Positions 49,510-58,496 of a stretch of DNA of 64,000 bases are shown here, in pieces. The notes under the pieces are model-generated. The model was not told the DNA's origin. It saw nothing but the letters and a program-made list of their open reading frames with translations, and did not search any database. The stretch is from Corynebacterium halotolerans. Its GTDB lineage: Bacteria; Actinomycetota; Actinomycetes; Mycobacteriales; Mycobacteriaceae. The stretch's first letter is position 1, and every line of letters starts with the position of its first letter. A program made the translations under genes and the position numbers. Location of the stretch: positions 1-64,000 of the forward strand of contig NZ_JVMD01000005.1 of NCBI RefSeq assembly GCF_001056295.1, written 5' to 3'.

Positions 49510-50694
49510 ATGGGTGTTGAGCTGATCCGCGGCCGCCGTTTCCGGGCCGCCGTCGCGGCCTTCGGCGTTGCCGCGCTGACTCTTACGGGCTGCACCGTCG
49601 GTGATGCGGGCGGTACCGGGGAAACCAACCAGGTGGAGCAGGCCGATCCGAAGCCGGTCGCCAACGTCAAGGACGGCGCCGACGACTGGTCGGTCACCGA
49701 GCCGGTGAAGGTGACCATCGACGGCGCGAAGCTCGATTCGGTGAAGTTGACCAACGAAGAGGGCAAGGAAGTCGCCGGCGAGCTGGCCTCCGACGGCAAG
49801 TCCTGGTCGACCACGGAGAACCTCGGTTACGGCCGCACGTACGAGCTGGAGGCCAAGGCCGGCGAGGAGAAGCTGTCCAGCTCCTTCCAGACGGTCACGC
49901 CCACCACGATGACGATGGGTTACCTGTCTCCGGCCGAGGGGTCGACGGTGGGCGTCGGCCAGACCATCGCGGTGCGCTTCGATGAGCCGATCTCCGACCG
50001 CAAGGCCGCGCAGGACGCCATCAAGGTGACCACGGAACCGGCCGTCGAGGGCGCGTTCTACTGGCTGAACAACTCCGAAGTGCGCTGGCGCCCGGCGGAG
50101 TACTGGGAGCCGGGCACCAAGGTCAACGTCGACGTGGACATCTACGGCAAGGACCTGGGCAACGGGTACTACGGCCAGGAGAACAGCTCCACGAACTTCA
50201 CCATCGGCGACCGCGTCGTCGCCATCGCGGATGACGCGACGAAGACGATGACCATCGAGCGCAACGGCACCGTGGAGAACTCGATGCCCATCTCGATGGG
50301 CTCGGCGCGCTGGCCCACGCCGAACGGCACCTACGTCATCGGCGACCAGCACTCGAGCATGATCATGGACTCCACCACCTACGGTCTGTCGCTGGAAGCC
50401 GGCGGCTACCGGACGCCGGTGAAGTACGCGACGCAGATGTCCTACTCGGGCATCTACGTCCACGGTGCGCCGTGGTCGGTGTGGGCGCAGGGCTCGCAGA
50501 ACGTGTCGCACGGCTGCATCAACGTCACCGACGCCAATGCGGCGTGGTTCCAGCAGAACACCAAGCGCGGCGACATCGTGCTGGTGAAGAACACCATCGG
50601 CGGCACCCTGCCCGGCACCGACGGCCTGGGCGACTGGAACATCCCGTGGGAGACCTGGAAGGCGGGCAACGCCAACGAGACCTCTTCCTGGTGA
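49510..50694 (+). CDS. L,D-transpeptidase lipoprotein (LppS-like)
   Basis: 394 residues from ATG 49510; ATG 49480 would add 10. It forms 3-3 cross-links in peptidoglycan or attaches proteins to it. A lipoprotein signal ends in the lipobox L-T-G-C with Cys28 as the modified residue. Two immunoglobulin-like domains follow (the second with [18 protein letters not shown]). The YkuD catalytic domain ends with [10 protein letters not shown] and [10 protein letters not shown], where Cys336 is the nucleophile. It resembles mycobacterial LdtMt2-type enzymes and C. glutamicum LppS. It is a single gene with its own terminator. Confidence 0.93.
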   Translation: MGVELIRGRRFRAAVAAFGVAALTLTGCTVGDAGGTGETNQVEQADPKPVANVKDGADDWSVTEPVKVTIDGAKLDSVKLTNEEGKEVAGELASDGKSWSTTENLGYGRTYELEAKAGEEKLSSSFQTVTPTTMTMGYLSPAEGSTVGVGQTIAVRFDEPISDRKAAQDAIKVTTEPAVEGAFYWLNNSEVRWRPAEYWEPGTKVNVDVDIYGKDLGNGYYGQENSSTNFTIGDRVVAIADDATKTMTIERNGTVENSMPISMGSARWPTPNGTYVIGDQHSSMIMDSTTYGLSLEAGGYRTPVKYATQMSYSGIYVHGAPWSVWAQGSQNVSHGCINVTDANAAWFQQNTKRGDIVLVKNTIGGTLPGTDGLGDWNIPWETWKAGNANETSSW

Positions 50695-50725
50695 TCCGGG
50701 GATAGGCTTTACGACGTCGACGCAC

Positions 50726-50760
50726 AACCCCGTCCGGCCACTCGGCCGGGCGGGGTTTTC
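50726..50760 (+). terminator. Terminator after the L,D-transpeptidase gene
   Basis: AACCCCGTCCGGCC (50726-50739) pairs with 50744-50757, loop ACTC, then TTTTCC; one mismatch. Confidence 0.9.
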
Positions 50761-50813
50761 CGTGTTCGGCCGCGGCAGCCCGCGCTTCTGCCCGTCCCGG
50801 AGAGTCCCCGGTT

Positions 50814-50896
50814 AACCCACCCCGAAAGCGCACACCCACCCCGAATGCGCGCACCCACCCCCTGTAGCAGGTGGGTCTGCGCATTCGGGGTGGGTT
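50814..50896. repeat. Long palindromic repeat, copy 2
   Basis: AACCCACCCCGAAAGCGCA (50814-50832) and a second, internal ACCCACCCCGAATGCGC (50834-50850) can both pair with the right arm at 50878-50896, which is identical to the right arm of copy 1 (22590-22608). An inner CCCACC/GGTGGG pair is also kept. It again lies in a convergent gap (L,D-transpeptidase and chrA). The rest of 50761-51186 shows nothing else. Confidence 0.85.
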
Positions 50897-51186
50897 TACG
50901 GGCCGGAGGCCGTGCCGACTGGGTCGCCGGCGGGCGCGCCGCCCGGGTGCGGTGGCGCCCCGGTACTCGGCGGGAGCTCACGGCGATTGAGCCTCCGTCC
51001 CCGTCGCCGCCGGCGAGTGGGGCGGCGGTAGCTCGCCGATGCAGCCACACGATTTCACCACCTGAGCGTTTATCGCCGTTCACGCGGTCAGTGGCTGCAG
51101 TTTGCGCCTAACGTCAACTGGGGTTGGCGTTCGCGACGACACCGGGACGCAGCGACATTGGGCCACAACGAAGCGGAGCACGGCCG

Positions 51187-51837
51187 CTAGAGCATCCCCA
51201 GCTCGGTCGCCTTGGCCACGGCGGCGGTGCGCGAGCCGACGTCCAGCTTGGTGAACACGTGGACCAGGTGCGATTTCACGGTCGCCTCGGTAAGCGTCAG
51301 GCGCGCCGCGATCTCCCGGTTGGACAGGCCGTCGGCGACGAGCCGCAGCACATCCGTTTCCCGCGCGGTGAGGCTGCGGCCCGGGTCGCGCAGGCGGCCC
51401 ATCAGCCGCGTGGCCACATCGCCCGACAGCACCGTCTCGCCCCGGGCGGCGGCGCGGACGCCGTCGACCAGCTGCTCGGGGTCGGTGTCCTTGAGCAGGT
51501 AGCCCACGGCGCCGGCGGAGACGGCGCCGAGGATGTCGGCGTCGGATGAGTAGTTGGTCACCACCAGCACCTGCGGCGGGTCGGGCAGGGCGCGGATCCG
51601 CGTGGTCGCGTCGACGCCGCCGGCCTGGCCGTGGGCGCCGGGCCCCTCGCCGAAGCGCAGGTCCATCAGGACGAGGTCGATGGGCGCCCCGGAGCGCTGC
51701 GCGTCCTCCACGGCGCGCACGGCGTCGTCGGGCGTCCCGGCTTCGGCGGCGACGGAGATGTCCTCGGCGGTGGAGAGCACGGCGCGCAGGCCCGCGCGGA
51801 CGACGGGGTGGTCGTCGGCCAGCAGAACGTTGATCAT
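51187..51837 (-). CDS. chrA: NarL/LuxR-family response regulator, ChrA-like
   Basis: 216 residues. The receiver domain has the acidic pair in LLADDHP, phosphoacceptor Asp59 in LVLMDLRFGEG and Lys in GYLLKDTD. The LuxR-type helix-turn-helix is at about 150-210 (LTARETDVLRLVADGLSNRE, then IAARLTLTEATVKSHLVHVF). The genes for a sensor kinase upstream (4-nt overlap) and a divergent FtsX-type permease plus ATPase reproduce the haem-responsive ChrSA-HrtBA locus of corynebacteria. Naming rests on this layout, not on a signature residue. Confidence 0.8.
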   Translation of the reverse strand: MINVLLADDHPVVRAGLRAVLSTAEDISVAAEAGTPDDAVRAVEDAQRSGAPIDLVLMDLRFGEGPGAHGQAGGVDATTRIRALPDPPQVLVVTNYSSDADILGAVSAGAVGYLLKDTDPEQLVDGVRAAARGETVLSGDVATRLMGRLRDPGRSLTARETDVLRLVADGLSNREIAARLTLTEATVKSHLVHVFTKLDVGSRTAAVAKATELGML

Positions 51838-53162
51838 CTGGGCTCCTGGGTGGGGTCGGTCGGTGCGGCGCCGTCGCCGTTCTTGGCTGAGTCGGAGGAA
51901 GGCGAGGCTGACTCGGGTGACGTGGAGTCGAGAGTGGCGGAATCTGGCACGGCGGACTCGGGGTGGTGGGCGTCGTCAAGCGGGACGTGCACCGACACCC
52001 CGCAGCCGGCGCCAGGCGCGGACTCGATGGTCATGGATCCGCCGAGGGCCTCCACGCGGCGCCGCACGCCGGCGATGCCGACGGCCCCGGCCGGGGCGGC
52101 GGCGGTGGGGTCGAAGCCGACGCCGTCGTCGACGATGTCGAGGGACACGCAGTCGGGCTGGTAGGTCAGCGTGACGTTGCAGCGGGTGGCGCGGGAATGC
52201 TTGACGACGTTGCCCACCGACGCCTGGCACATCCGCAGCAGGGCGGCTTCGATGTCATCCGGCAGCGGCCGCGGATCGCCGTCGACGGTGAAGTTCGCCG
52301 TGGTGCCTTCGGCGTCGATGGGCGTGGCCGCGCACGTCCGAGCCAGCGCCAGCGGCAGATCGGCCCCGGACAGCGGGGCGGGCTGGAGGGCGGCGATGAT
52401 GCGCCGGGTCTCGGCGAGATTGTCGGCGGCGACGCGGCGCGCCATGCGGATGCGCTCGAGAGCGGGCTCATCCGGGTCGAGGGTGCTCTCCACCGAATGC
52501 AGCAGCAGCTGGATGGACGACAGGCCCTGGGCGACGGTGTCGTGGATGTCGGCGGCCAGGCGGGCGCGCTCGTCGAGCTCGCCGGCGCGGCGGGACATCG
52601 CGGCGACGTCGGCGCGGGCGGCGACCAACTCGGCCATGGCGCGCTCGCGGGCCAGCGCGTCGCGCATGAGCAACCGGAAACCCAGGCCGATGCCGATGGC
52701 CACCGCCGCGCCGAGGATCGGGCCGACGATGCCGCCGACGCCGAAATCACCGTGCCGCGCGATGCCGGCGATGGCCACCAGCGTCAGCGCCACCACGAGG
52801 GCGACGGCGGCCCAGCCCGCCGCGATGTGCATGACCACGAAGAACAGGGGGAACGCCAGATACGCGGCGTCCGCCGAGTTCCACGCCAGCCCCGCGAACG
52901 TCGCCGACAGCGCGGCCAGCCACGGCCACGTGGGCAGACCCGGGCCCAGCTCGTCGGACCGGAACCGCCCGGCGGCGTAGACCGCCGCGAACCCGACGGC
53001 CCACGCCCACGTCGCCCACCCGTCGCCGCGCACCACGGCGAACAGCCACAGCACGGCGATGAGCAGGTCGAGGCAGATCCGCAGCACTCGCCACAGCCGG
53101 CTGAGCGCCACGGGGTCGGTGCCGCGATCCGGCACCGGGGCAACGGGGTTCGGCGCATTCAC
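51834..53162 (-). CDS. chrS: Sensor histidine kinase, ChrS-like
   Basis: 442 residues. About six membrane helices occupy the first 180 residues (LLIAVLWLFAVVRGDGWATW, LAFPLFFVVMHIAAGWAAVA, VGPILGAAVAIGIGLGFRLL). The HisKA_3 phosphoacceptor His207 is in LAADIHDTVAQGLSSIQLLL. The ATPase domain shows GNVVKHSRAT, DDGVGFDP and GIAGVRRRVEALGG. A Ser/Pro-rich tail of about 35 residues follows. GTG 53162 is 7 nt after TACGCT. Haem sensing is inferred from the neighbouring exporter-like genes. Confidence 0.82.
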   Translation of the reverse strand: MNAPNPVAPVPDRGTDPVALSRLWRVLRICLDLLIAVLWLFAVVRGDGWATWAWAVGFAAVYAAGRFRSDELGPGLPTWPWLAALSATFAGLAWNSADAAYLAFPLFFVVMHIAAGWAAVALVVALTLVAIAGIARHGDFGVGGIVGPILGAAVAIGIGLGFRLLMRDALARERAMAELVAARADVAAMSRRAGELDERARLAADIHDTVAQGLSSIQLLLHSVESTLDPDEPALERIRMARRVAADNLAETRRIIAALQPAPLSGADLPLALARTCAATPIDAEGTTANFTVDGDPRPLPDDIEAALLRMCQASVGNVVKHSRATRCNVTLTYQPDCVSLDIVDDGVGFDPTAAAPAGAVGIAGVRRRVEALGGSMTIESAPGAGCGVSVHVPLDDAHHPESAVPDSATLDSTSPESASPSSDSAKNGDGAAPTDPTQEPR

Positions 53163-53169
53163 GGTGTCC

Positions 53170-53304
53170 AGCGTAGGGGCTCGGCACGGGGGAGGGCGCC
53201 GCCGCGGGCCGGGCCGCCCGATCCCCGGGTCAACCGAAAGTTGGTGGCGAAGCCCAATCCCGCGGGTGATTCGCTTTCGCCGCGTGCCGACGAACATCGA
53301 TGGC
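53170..53304. promoter_or_regulatory. Divergent chrS/hrtB control region
   Basis: Minus-strand TACGCT (53170-53175) is the leaderless -10 of chrS. GGCGAAGC (53245-53252) and GCTTTCGCC (53273-53281) form an imperfect inverted repeat about 25 bp before the hrtB ATG, a candidate binding site for the response regulator. A -10 for hrtB is not obvious. Confidence 0.45.
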
Positions 53305-54300
53305 ATGTTCCAGGGATTGCGTGAATTGAAGGCCGCGCCGGGCCGTACGGCGCTGATCACCGTCACCGTCGGGCTCATCGCGGTGATGGTGACGTTTCTG
53401 TCCTCTCTCGCCGCGGGGCTGTCGCACCGGTCGGTGTCGGCGCTCGATGAGCTGTTGGGGCCGGACGACGCCGTCGTCGTCGCGGACACCGGCACCCCGT
53501 CGCTGTCGGCGTCGCGGCTGACCCCGAAGCAGGTCGATCAGCTCACCGCCGCCGGTGGCGAGGCATGGTCCGTGGGGCGCGCCCGGGTGGGCGACGTCCC
53601 GGTGACCGTGCTTCCCGACGCCGCCCTGACGGGCGACGTGATCCGCCCGGCCGATGAGGTCGCCGGCGACCTGTCCGGCAAGTCCACGGCGACGTTCGGC
53701 GGCCGCACCGTGACCGTCTCGGGCGATGCGGGCGACATCTGGTGGGAGCACCAGCCGGTCGTGCTGGCCTCGCCGCAGCTGGCCGAGCGCCTGGGAGAGG
53801 GGCAGGTCGCCGCGGTGGTCGTCGACGAGGCCGCCCACGGCGCAGTGCCGGAGGTCGACGGAACGACGGTGCTGCGCGGCGAGGACCGTTACGGGCTGTC
53901 GGCGTCCTACACCGGCGAGCAGATGTCGCTGGGTGCCATGACCAGCCTGCTCTACGTCATCTCGGCGCTCGTCGTGGGCGCGTTCTTCATGGTGTGGACC
54001 GTGCAGCGGATGCGCGGCGTGGCGGTGTCGTCGGCCCTCGGCGCCTCGAGGGGCGTGCTCATCGCCGACGCCCTCGGCCAGGCGCTGGTCGTGCTCGCGC
54101 TGGGAGTCGGTGCGGGCGTCGCCATCACCGCCGGAGCCGGGGCGCTGCTGTCCAACGCCGACGTCATGCCCATCGTCATCGACGCATCGACGACCCTGTG
54201 GCCCGGCGCCCTGCTGGTTGTCACCGGCGTGATCGGCGCGGCCGTGGCGCTGGTGCCCGTGCTGCGGGTGCAGCCGCGGGCGGCGCTGGCCAACGCCTGA
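53305..54300 (+). CDS. hrtB: FtsX-type ABC permease, HrtB-like (haem exporter)
   Basis: 331 residues, four membrane helices with a large extracytoplasmic loop after TM1, the MacB/FtsX layout. It starts MFQGLRELKAAPGRTALITV, and TM1 follows directly. The C-terminal block (SLLYVISALVVGAFFMVWTV, then RMRGVAVSSALGASRGVLIA) is the FtsX domain. HrtB with HrtA removes excess haem in corynebacteria. ATG 53305 lies close behind a possible regulatory palindrome. The stop shares the A of an in-frame ATG upstream of hrtA (TGATG). Confidence 0.82.
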   Translation: MFQGLRELKAAPGRTALITVTVGLIAVMVTFLSSLAAGLSHRSVSALDELLGPDDAVVVADTGTPSLSASRLTPKQVDQLTAAGGEAWSVGRARVGDVPVTVLPDAALTGDVIRPADEVAGDLSGKSTATFGGRTVTVSGDAGDIWWEHQPVVLASPQLAERLGEGQVAAVVVDEAAHGAVPEVDGTTVLRGEDRYGLSASYTGEQMSLGAMTSLLYVISALVVGAFFMVWTVQRMRGVAVSSALGASRGVLIADALGQALVVLALGVGAGVAITAGAGALLSNADVMPIVIDASTTLWPGALLVVTGVIGAAVALVPVLRVQPRAALANA

Positions 54301-54371
54301 TGGTCGCCGAAGAAACCCAAGACACCGAAGACACGGAAAACGCGAAAGACACGGGAAACCAGGAGAGCACC

Positions 54372-55151
54372 ATGACCACCAGCACCAGCACCAGCACCAG
54401 CGCTCACGCCGACACGGACCGGGCCGCGCTCGTTCTCGACGGCATCACGCTCGACGTCCGCGACGGTTCGGCGGACCGCCGGCTGCTCGACGACGTGTCG
54501 CTGACCGTCGACGCCGGCGAAATCGTCGCCATCACCGGCCCGTCGGGGTCGGGCAAGTCGACGCTGCTCGCCGTCGCCGGCTGCCTGCAGCGCCCCGACT
54601 CGGGCACCGCCGAACTGCACCCGTCGGACGGGGAGGGGCGCACCATCGACCTCGTCGTCGGGGGCGCGGAAGCCGCCAAGGTGCGCCGCGGCCACATCGG
54701 CATCGTGTTCCAGCAGCCCAATCTGCTGCCGGCGCTGACCGTGCGGGAGCAGCTGATCGTCATGACGTGGCTGGACCGGGTATTGCCGCCGTCGTCAAGC
54801 AAGCGCCGCGAGGCACGCGAGCGGGCCGATGAACTGCTCGCCGCGGTGGGACTCGCGGACCTGGCGGATCGGAAGATCTCCACGCTGTCCGGCGGCCAGC
54901 AGGCGCGCGTCAATCTGGCGCGGGCTCTGATGAACGAACCGGACCTGCTGCTCGTCGACGAGCCGACGGCGGCCCTCGACCGGCGTGCCGCCGAGCAGGT
55001 CACCGACCTGATCATCGACGTGACCCGGAAGTACGGCGTGGCGACCCTTTACGTCACCCATGACCCGGGCCAGGCCGAGCGCGCCGACCGCGCGCTGGAG
55101 ATGGTCGACGGCCGGCTGGGGGAGCGGGCCGCCGAGCACGTCGCCGCGTAA
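54372..55151 (+). CDS. hrtA: ABC transporter ATPase, HrtA-like
   Basis: 259 residues. Walker A is ITGPSGSGKSTLLAVAGCL, the Q-loop VFQQPNLLPALT, the signature TLSGGQQARVNLARAL, Walker B LLLVDEPTAALD, and the switch His is in LYVTHDPGQA. It is a MacB/LolD-type ATPase for the FtsX-like permease upstream. ATG 54372 has AGGAGAG; an ATG at 54300 overlapping the hrtB stop would add 24 residues from a repetitive GACAC-rich stretch. The N-terminus is a Thr/Ser dipeptide run (TTSTSTSTS). Confidence 0.9.
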   Translation: MTTSTSTSTSAHADTDRAALVLDGITLDVRDGSADRRLLDDVSLTVDAGEIVAITGPSGSGKSTLLAVAGCLQRPDSGTAELHPSDGEGRTIDLVVGGAEAAKVRRGHIGIVFQQPNLLPALTVREQLIVMTWLDRVLPPSSSKRREARERADELLAAVGLADLADRKISTLSGGQQARVNLARALMNEPDLLLVDEPTAALDRRAAEQVTDLIIDVTRKYGVATLYVTHDPGQAERADRALEMVDGRLGERAAEHVAA

Positions 55152-55311
55152 GCGGGCCGGGGCGGCGGATGCGGCGGCGCTCGGTTGGTTGGTGGGGCCC
55201 GGTCGGTGGGTGGGGCTGGGCCGGATGGTGGGGCTAGGGTCGACGGCGGACCGGGAAACCGGCTCCGGGCGGACCGGCCGGCCCGCCCCGACGTCAACAG
55301 AAGGACAACGC

Positions 55312-56031
55312 ATGACTTCCGTCTTGATGATCATGACCGCCGCCGACCACTGGACCCTCAACGACGGCACGAAGCACCCGACGGGCTTCTGGGCCGAGGA
55401 GTTCGTGGTGCCGTACCGGAAGTTCGTCGACGCCGGGTGGGACGTCACCATCGCCACCCCCGGCGGCGTCGCGCCGACCGTCGACGAGGCCAGCCTGGGC
55501 ATGGCCGCGGGCCTGCCGGGCACCGGAAAGAAGATGAAGGCCGCGCTCGACGAGCTCGCGCCGGTGCTGGGGTCGCCGCGGGTGCTTGCCGACGTCGTCT
55601 CCGAGATCAAGTCGGGCGCCGCGTCCTACGACCTCGTCTTCTACCCGGGCGGACACGGCCCCATGGAAGATCTCGCCGCGGATTCCGATTCCGGCGAGCT
55701 GCTGCGCATGCGCATGGACGCCGGCCAGCCGCTGGCGCTGCTGTGCCACGCGCCGGCTGTGATCCGCGCGGCCACGGGCTACGATGGCGCGTCGCCGTTC
55801 GCCGGGCGCCGGATGACGGGCTTCTCCAATGCGGAGGAGCGCCTCAACCGTCTGGCGGACAAGGCGCCGTGGCTGCTGGAGGACGAGCTCGTGCGCCTGG
55901 GCGTGGACTACGACAAGGCGCTCGTGCCGCTGGCGTCGAACGTCGTCGTCGACGGCAACCTGTACACGGGCCAGAACCCGAAGTCGTCGGAGAAGCTCGC
56001 GGAGCGCGTGATCGGCGACCTGTCCAAGTAG
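55312..56031 (+). CDS. DJ-1/PfpI-family protein (Hsp31/type 1 amidotransferase-like)
   Basis: 239 residues. The nucleophile elbow Cys is in ALLCHAPAVIRAA, and FYPGGHGPMEDLA and VDGNLYTGQNPKSS are typical of the Hsp31/YajL-like subgroup that acts as glyoxalase III or deglycase-type stress enzymes. The specific reaction is not assignable. ATG 55312 has AGAAGGA. It is the last GC-rich gene before the AT-richer island; its stop is 1 bp from the stop of the convergent 56033 gene. Confidence 0.88.
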   Translation: MTSVLMIMTAADHWTLNDGTKHPTGFWAEEFVVPYRKFVDAGWDVTIATPGGVAPTVDEASLGMAAGLPGTGKKMKAALDELAPVLGSPRVLADVVSEIKSGAASYDLVFYPGGHGPMEDLAADSDSGELLRMRMDAGQPLALLCHAPAVIRAATGYDGASPFAGRRMTGFSNAEERLNRLADKAPWLLEDELVRLGVDYDKALVPLASNVVVDGNLYTGQNPKSSEKLAERVIGDLSK

Positions 56032-56032
56032 T

Positions 56033-56689
56033 TCAACTGACCTGGTCGCCCCTCCCCGGTTCGTCTTCGCGGCTGATGCCGAGGGTGGCGATCAGGTCTT
56101 CGTGCAACTGGAACCACACCAGGTGGCAGGAATCGCAGGACGAGGCGGCGACCCATCCCCGGTCGCCGCGTCGTGCGAACTCCAACGCCTTCGCAAATCT
56201 TGGGGCGTAACCGGAGAACCGGTCGAGGACCGAGGTCAAACGATCATTCAGGGGCTCCAGCTCTCGTGAGAGCGCGGCCAATTCATCGAGAACACGCTCG
56301 TCCCATGAAGGGTCCTCGTGGTCGTTCGGGGAGTACTTGTCCTCGACCGTCGGTCTGACTTGCCAGTCGGTGCAGGCGCGGAAGAGTCGCGCATTCAGTG
56401 GCATGAAGTCTTGGTGGACTGCCTCGATGATTCCGTCCGGATCGGCAATTTCACGTTCGTGAGCGAGTTGCCTCTCGTTTTCGATGCGTCCCGATTCCGT
56501 GAGCGACCAACCGCTCAAGTCCGCGAACGAGGTCTTTCGGATCCACCCGTTGGTCTCGAAATCCCGGAGCAACAATCGGACCTCGGCGACGGATGTTTCG
56601 GACCGGGCCGCGATCCGGGGAACGTCCGAAAAGCCCAGGAGCCGGACGGCGTGGAGAATCCGCAAGGGCGTGCGTGACCGGGCTCCCAT
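56033..56689 (-). CDS. Winged-helix DNA-binding protein with unknown C-terminal domain (island gene)
   Basis: 218 residues. The N-terminal 75 residues look like a MarR/winged-helix unit (LRILHAVRLLGFSDVPRIAA, then VAEVRLLLRDFETNGWIRKT and GWSLTESGRI). The rest is a helical domain with EAVHQDFMPLNARLFRACTD, a long helix (VLDELAALSRELEPLNDRLT) and a C-terminal Cys pair in SSCDSCHLVWF that could bind metal. I do not recognise this domain. It is downstream of a second DNA-binding gene with a 2-bp gap. Its base composition is lower in GC than in the neighbours outside the island. Confidence 0.75.
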   Translation of the reverse strand: MGARSRTPLRILHAVRLLGFSDVPRIAARSETSVAEVRLLLRDFETNGWIRKTSFADLSGWSLTESGRIENERQLAHEREIADPDGIIEAVHQDFMPLNARLFRACTDWQVRPTVEDKYSPNDHEDPSWDERVLDELAALSRELEPLNDRLTSVLDRFSGYAPRFAKALEFARRGDRGWVAASSCDSCHLVWFQLHEDLIATLGISREDEPGRGDQVS

Positions 56690-56691
56690 GG

Positions 56692-57099
56692 TCAGAGGCC
56701 TTTCCGGGAACTCAGGCGGGTGAAGTGTTGCTGGCAGGCCTGGGGGGAACGAAATCCGGTTGCCTCGGCGATTTGAGCCCACGTCAAACCGATGTTGCGC
56801 GCGCTGAAGAGCAGGCCGATTTCCGCGCCGTCGACCTCATCTCGAGCGGCCTGAAGCAGTGATAGCGCGCTGAGCAATTCGGCGCCGGATAGCTCCCCTG
56901 ATTTCCACAGGGCGAACTGGGTGAGGTCGACGGCCGTGGGTGGGGCCGGGGCCGGGCGCCAAGGGCGTCGCTCAAGTTGATCCGCACCCAGATTCAGCAA
57001 GTGCGAGGTTGCTTCTTGCTCTCTGCGGGCTCGGGCCGCGTCGCTCGCGTCGGTGGGCGATGCGCTCTCGTTCAACCGGGGGTGTTTCTCGTGTCCCAT
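56692..57099 (-). CDS. Helix-turn-helix DNA-binding protein (island gene)
   Basis: 135 residues. The C-terminus holds a helix-turn-helix: IGLTWAQIAEATGFRSPQAC followed by QQHFTRLSSRKGL, similar to actinobacterial proteins with the G-L-T-W-x-x-I-A-x-A-L-G-x-R-S-P-Q-A pattern. The N-terminal 60 residues are polar, with a Pro-rich stretch; a middle helix (GELSGAELLSALSLLQAARD) may dimerise. ATG 57099 is preceded by AAGGTGG; GTG 57108 is possible. It is divergent from the dikinase-like gene, with the 29-bp palindrome between them, so it is the best candidate repressor of both directions. Confidence 0.75.
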   Translation of the reverse strand: MGHEKHPRLNESASPTDASDAARARREQEATSHLLNLGADQLERRPWRPAPAPPTAVDLTQFALWKSGELSGAELLSALSLLQAARDEVDGAEIGLLFSARNIGLTWAQIAEATGFRSPQACQQHFTRLSSRKGL

Positions 57100-57117
57100 G
57101 GAATCCACCTTGCGGTA

Positions 57118-57146
57118 TCAACAAAATGTTGTCAACATGTTGTTGA
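57118..57146. promoter_or_regulatory. 29-bp near-perfect palindrome at the divergent island promoter
   Basis: The arms begin TCAACAA and end TTGTTGA; 13 of 14 base pairs match around a central base (the mismatch is at positions 8 and 22). It lies between the two divergent island transcripts and covers the likely start codon(s) of the dikinase-like gene. It is a strong operator candidate for one of the two adjacent DNA-binding proteins. Confidence 0.75.
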
Positions 57147-58345
57147 TGACACTCAAGGCGATGATCCCCCTTCGCGATGCCGAGACCGCAACGAGCGGGG
57201 CCAAGGCGGCGAATCTCGGGCTGCTGCTGCGCGCTGGTTTGCCGGTGCCCGAGGGATTCGTGATTCCGGTCGGCGACGAACCTTCGGTACGGACCAGCGC
57301 AAGTGAACGAGCGAGACTTCGGCGGGCGATGGAATTCGTTTTGCGTGAGCTCGGAGGTGGGCCGGTCGCAGTGAGGTCCTCCGGGGTAGAGGAGGACACT
57401 TCCGCCGCATCTGCGGCCGGTCAGTATGAGACGTTTCTCGCCGTCGAGGGAGTCGATGACGTCTTGGATGCGATCGAACAGTGTCACCGTTCCGCGCTGG
57501 CTCCAAGGGTCGCGCAGTACCGGGCCCGGATCGAGCTCGGCGAAGCTGAAAGCGAGCGACTCCTCCAACCGCAGCGTTTGGCCGTTCTCGTCCAGAAACA
57601 CGTCGATGCCGAAGTGTCCGGTGTGCTGTTCACTCCATCCGCCGAACGTCAATCGGCGAGGATCGAAGCGACTTGGGGGTTGGGAACATCGTTGGTTGGC
57701 GGATCCGTCACGCCAGACTCGTTCGAGGTGCCCGAAGATGGAGATGTCACCTGCGTGATTGGATCGAAAGCGCAACGAGCCGATCGTTGTCGAGCTCGGG
57801 GCGGCATCGTGATTTCGTCGGTCCCCGAGTTTAAGCGATCGGCGGTTGCACTCGATGGAAAGATGATCGGCCTAATCGTGGAACTCGGTGGTAAGTCCTC
57901 CGAATTGCTGGGTGCACCCCAGGACATTGAGTGGGCCATTGCGGAGGGGAAGCCGTGGTTGCTTCAGTCGCGCCCCATAACCGCGGACCTCCCGGGACAT
58001 TCGGCATCCATCTCCTCGGCGGCGGAGACGTGGGTGGCGGGGATGCCTGCGGCACGCGGCTCCGCCACCGGCGTGGCACGTGTAGTGCGCGGGCCCGATG
58101 AGTTCGGTCGCGTTCGCCTCGGCGACATCATCATCTGCCCATGGACCGACCCCTCTTGGACCCCCCTATTTGCGATTGCCGGCGGAGTGGTGACTGAAAC
58201 CGGAGGTGCTTTATGTCATGCGGCGATTGTGGCTCGTGAATACGGCATTCCCGCCGTCACTGGTCTCCCCGACGCCACTCGATTAATCCCCGATGGTGTG
58301 CGCGTCACTCTCGACGGCACTGCCGGCACGTTGGGGCCAGGGTAA
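57137..58345 (+). CDS. Minimal dikinase-like protein: ATP-grasp plus phosphohistidine domain
   Basis: About 402 residues; ATG 57137, 57146 or 57161 are possible starts. The first 280 residues match the PPDK/PEP-synthase nucleotide-binding domain: GAKAANLGLLLRAGLPVPEG, AVRSSGVEEDTSAASAAGQY, VQKHVDAEVSGVLFTPSAE, GLGTSLVGGSVTPD, and PQDIEWAIAEGKPWLLQSRP. After a short linker comes the swivelling phosphohistidine domain, with His361 in TETGGALCHAAIVAREYGIP. The third domain of PEP synthase (PEP/pyruvate barrel) or of rifampin phosphotransferase (drug-binding) is absent. It could phosphorylate a separate partner or small molecule via His361. The gene is AT-richer (33 of 60 GC at 57841-57900). Confidence 0.82.
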   Translation: MLLMTLKAMIPLRDAETATSGAKAANLGLLLRAGLPVPEGFVIPVGDEPSVRTSASERARLRRAMEFVLRELGGGPVAVRSSGVEEDTSAASAAGQYETFLAVEGVDDVLDAIEQCHRSALAPRVAQYRARIELGEAESERLLQPQRLAVLVQKHVDAEVSGVLFTPSAERQSARIEATWGLGTSLVGGSVTPDSFEVPEDGDVTCVIGSKAQRADRCRARGGIVISSVPEFKRSAVALDGKMIGLIVELGGKSSELLGAPQDIEWAIAEGKPWLLQSRPITADLPGHSASISSAAETWVAGMPAARGSATGVARVVRGPDEFGRVRLGDIIICPWTDPSWTPLFAIAGGVVTETGGALCHAAIVAREYGIPAVTGLPDATRLIPDGVRVTLDGTAGTLGPG

Positions 58346-58496
58346 TGGGGGCCTTGGTGGGGGGGGCGGCTCTGCCATGATTCCCGCCAACTGAATCGGA
58401 ATGCAGCCGTCCCATGACGGATCCAAGTATCCGCGAGCCCATGCAGAAGGAACGACGACGGAAAGGTGAAGGAGCGTGAAGTGCTCCCGAAACGCC

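Noticed and set aside
57137-58345. Annotation as pyruvate phosphate dikinase or rifampin phosphotransferase
   Set aside because: The PEP/pyruvate barrel and the rifampin-binding domain are both absent, so neither reaction can be assigned.
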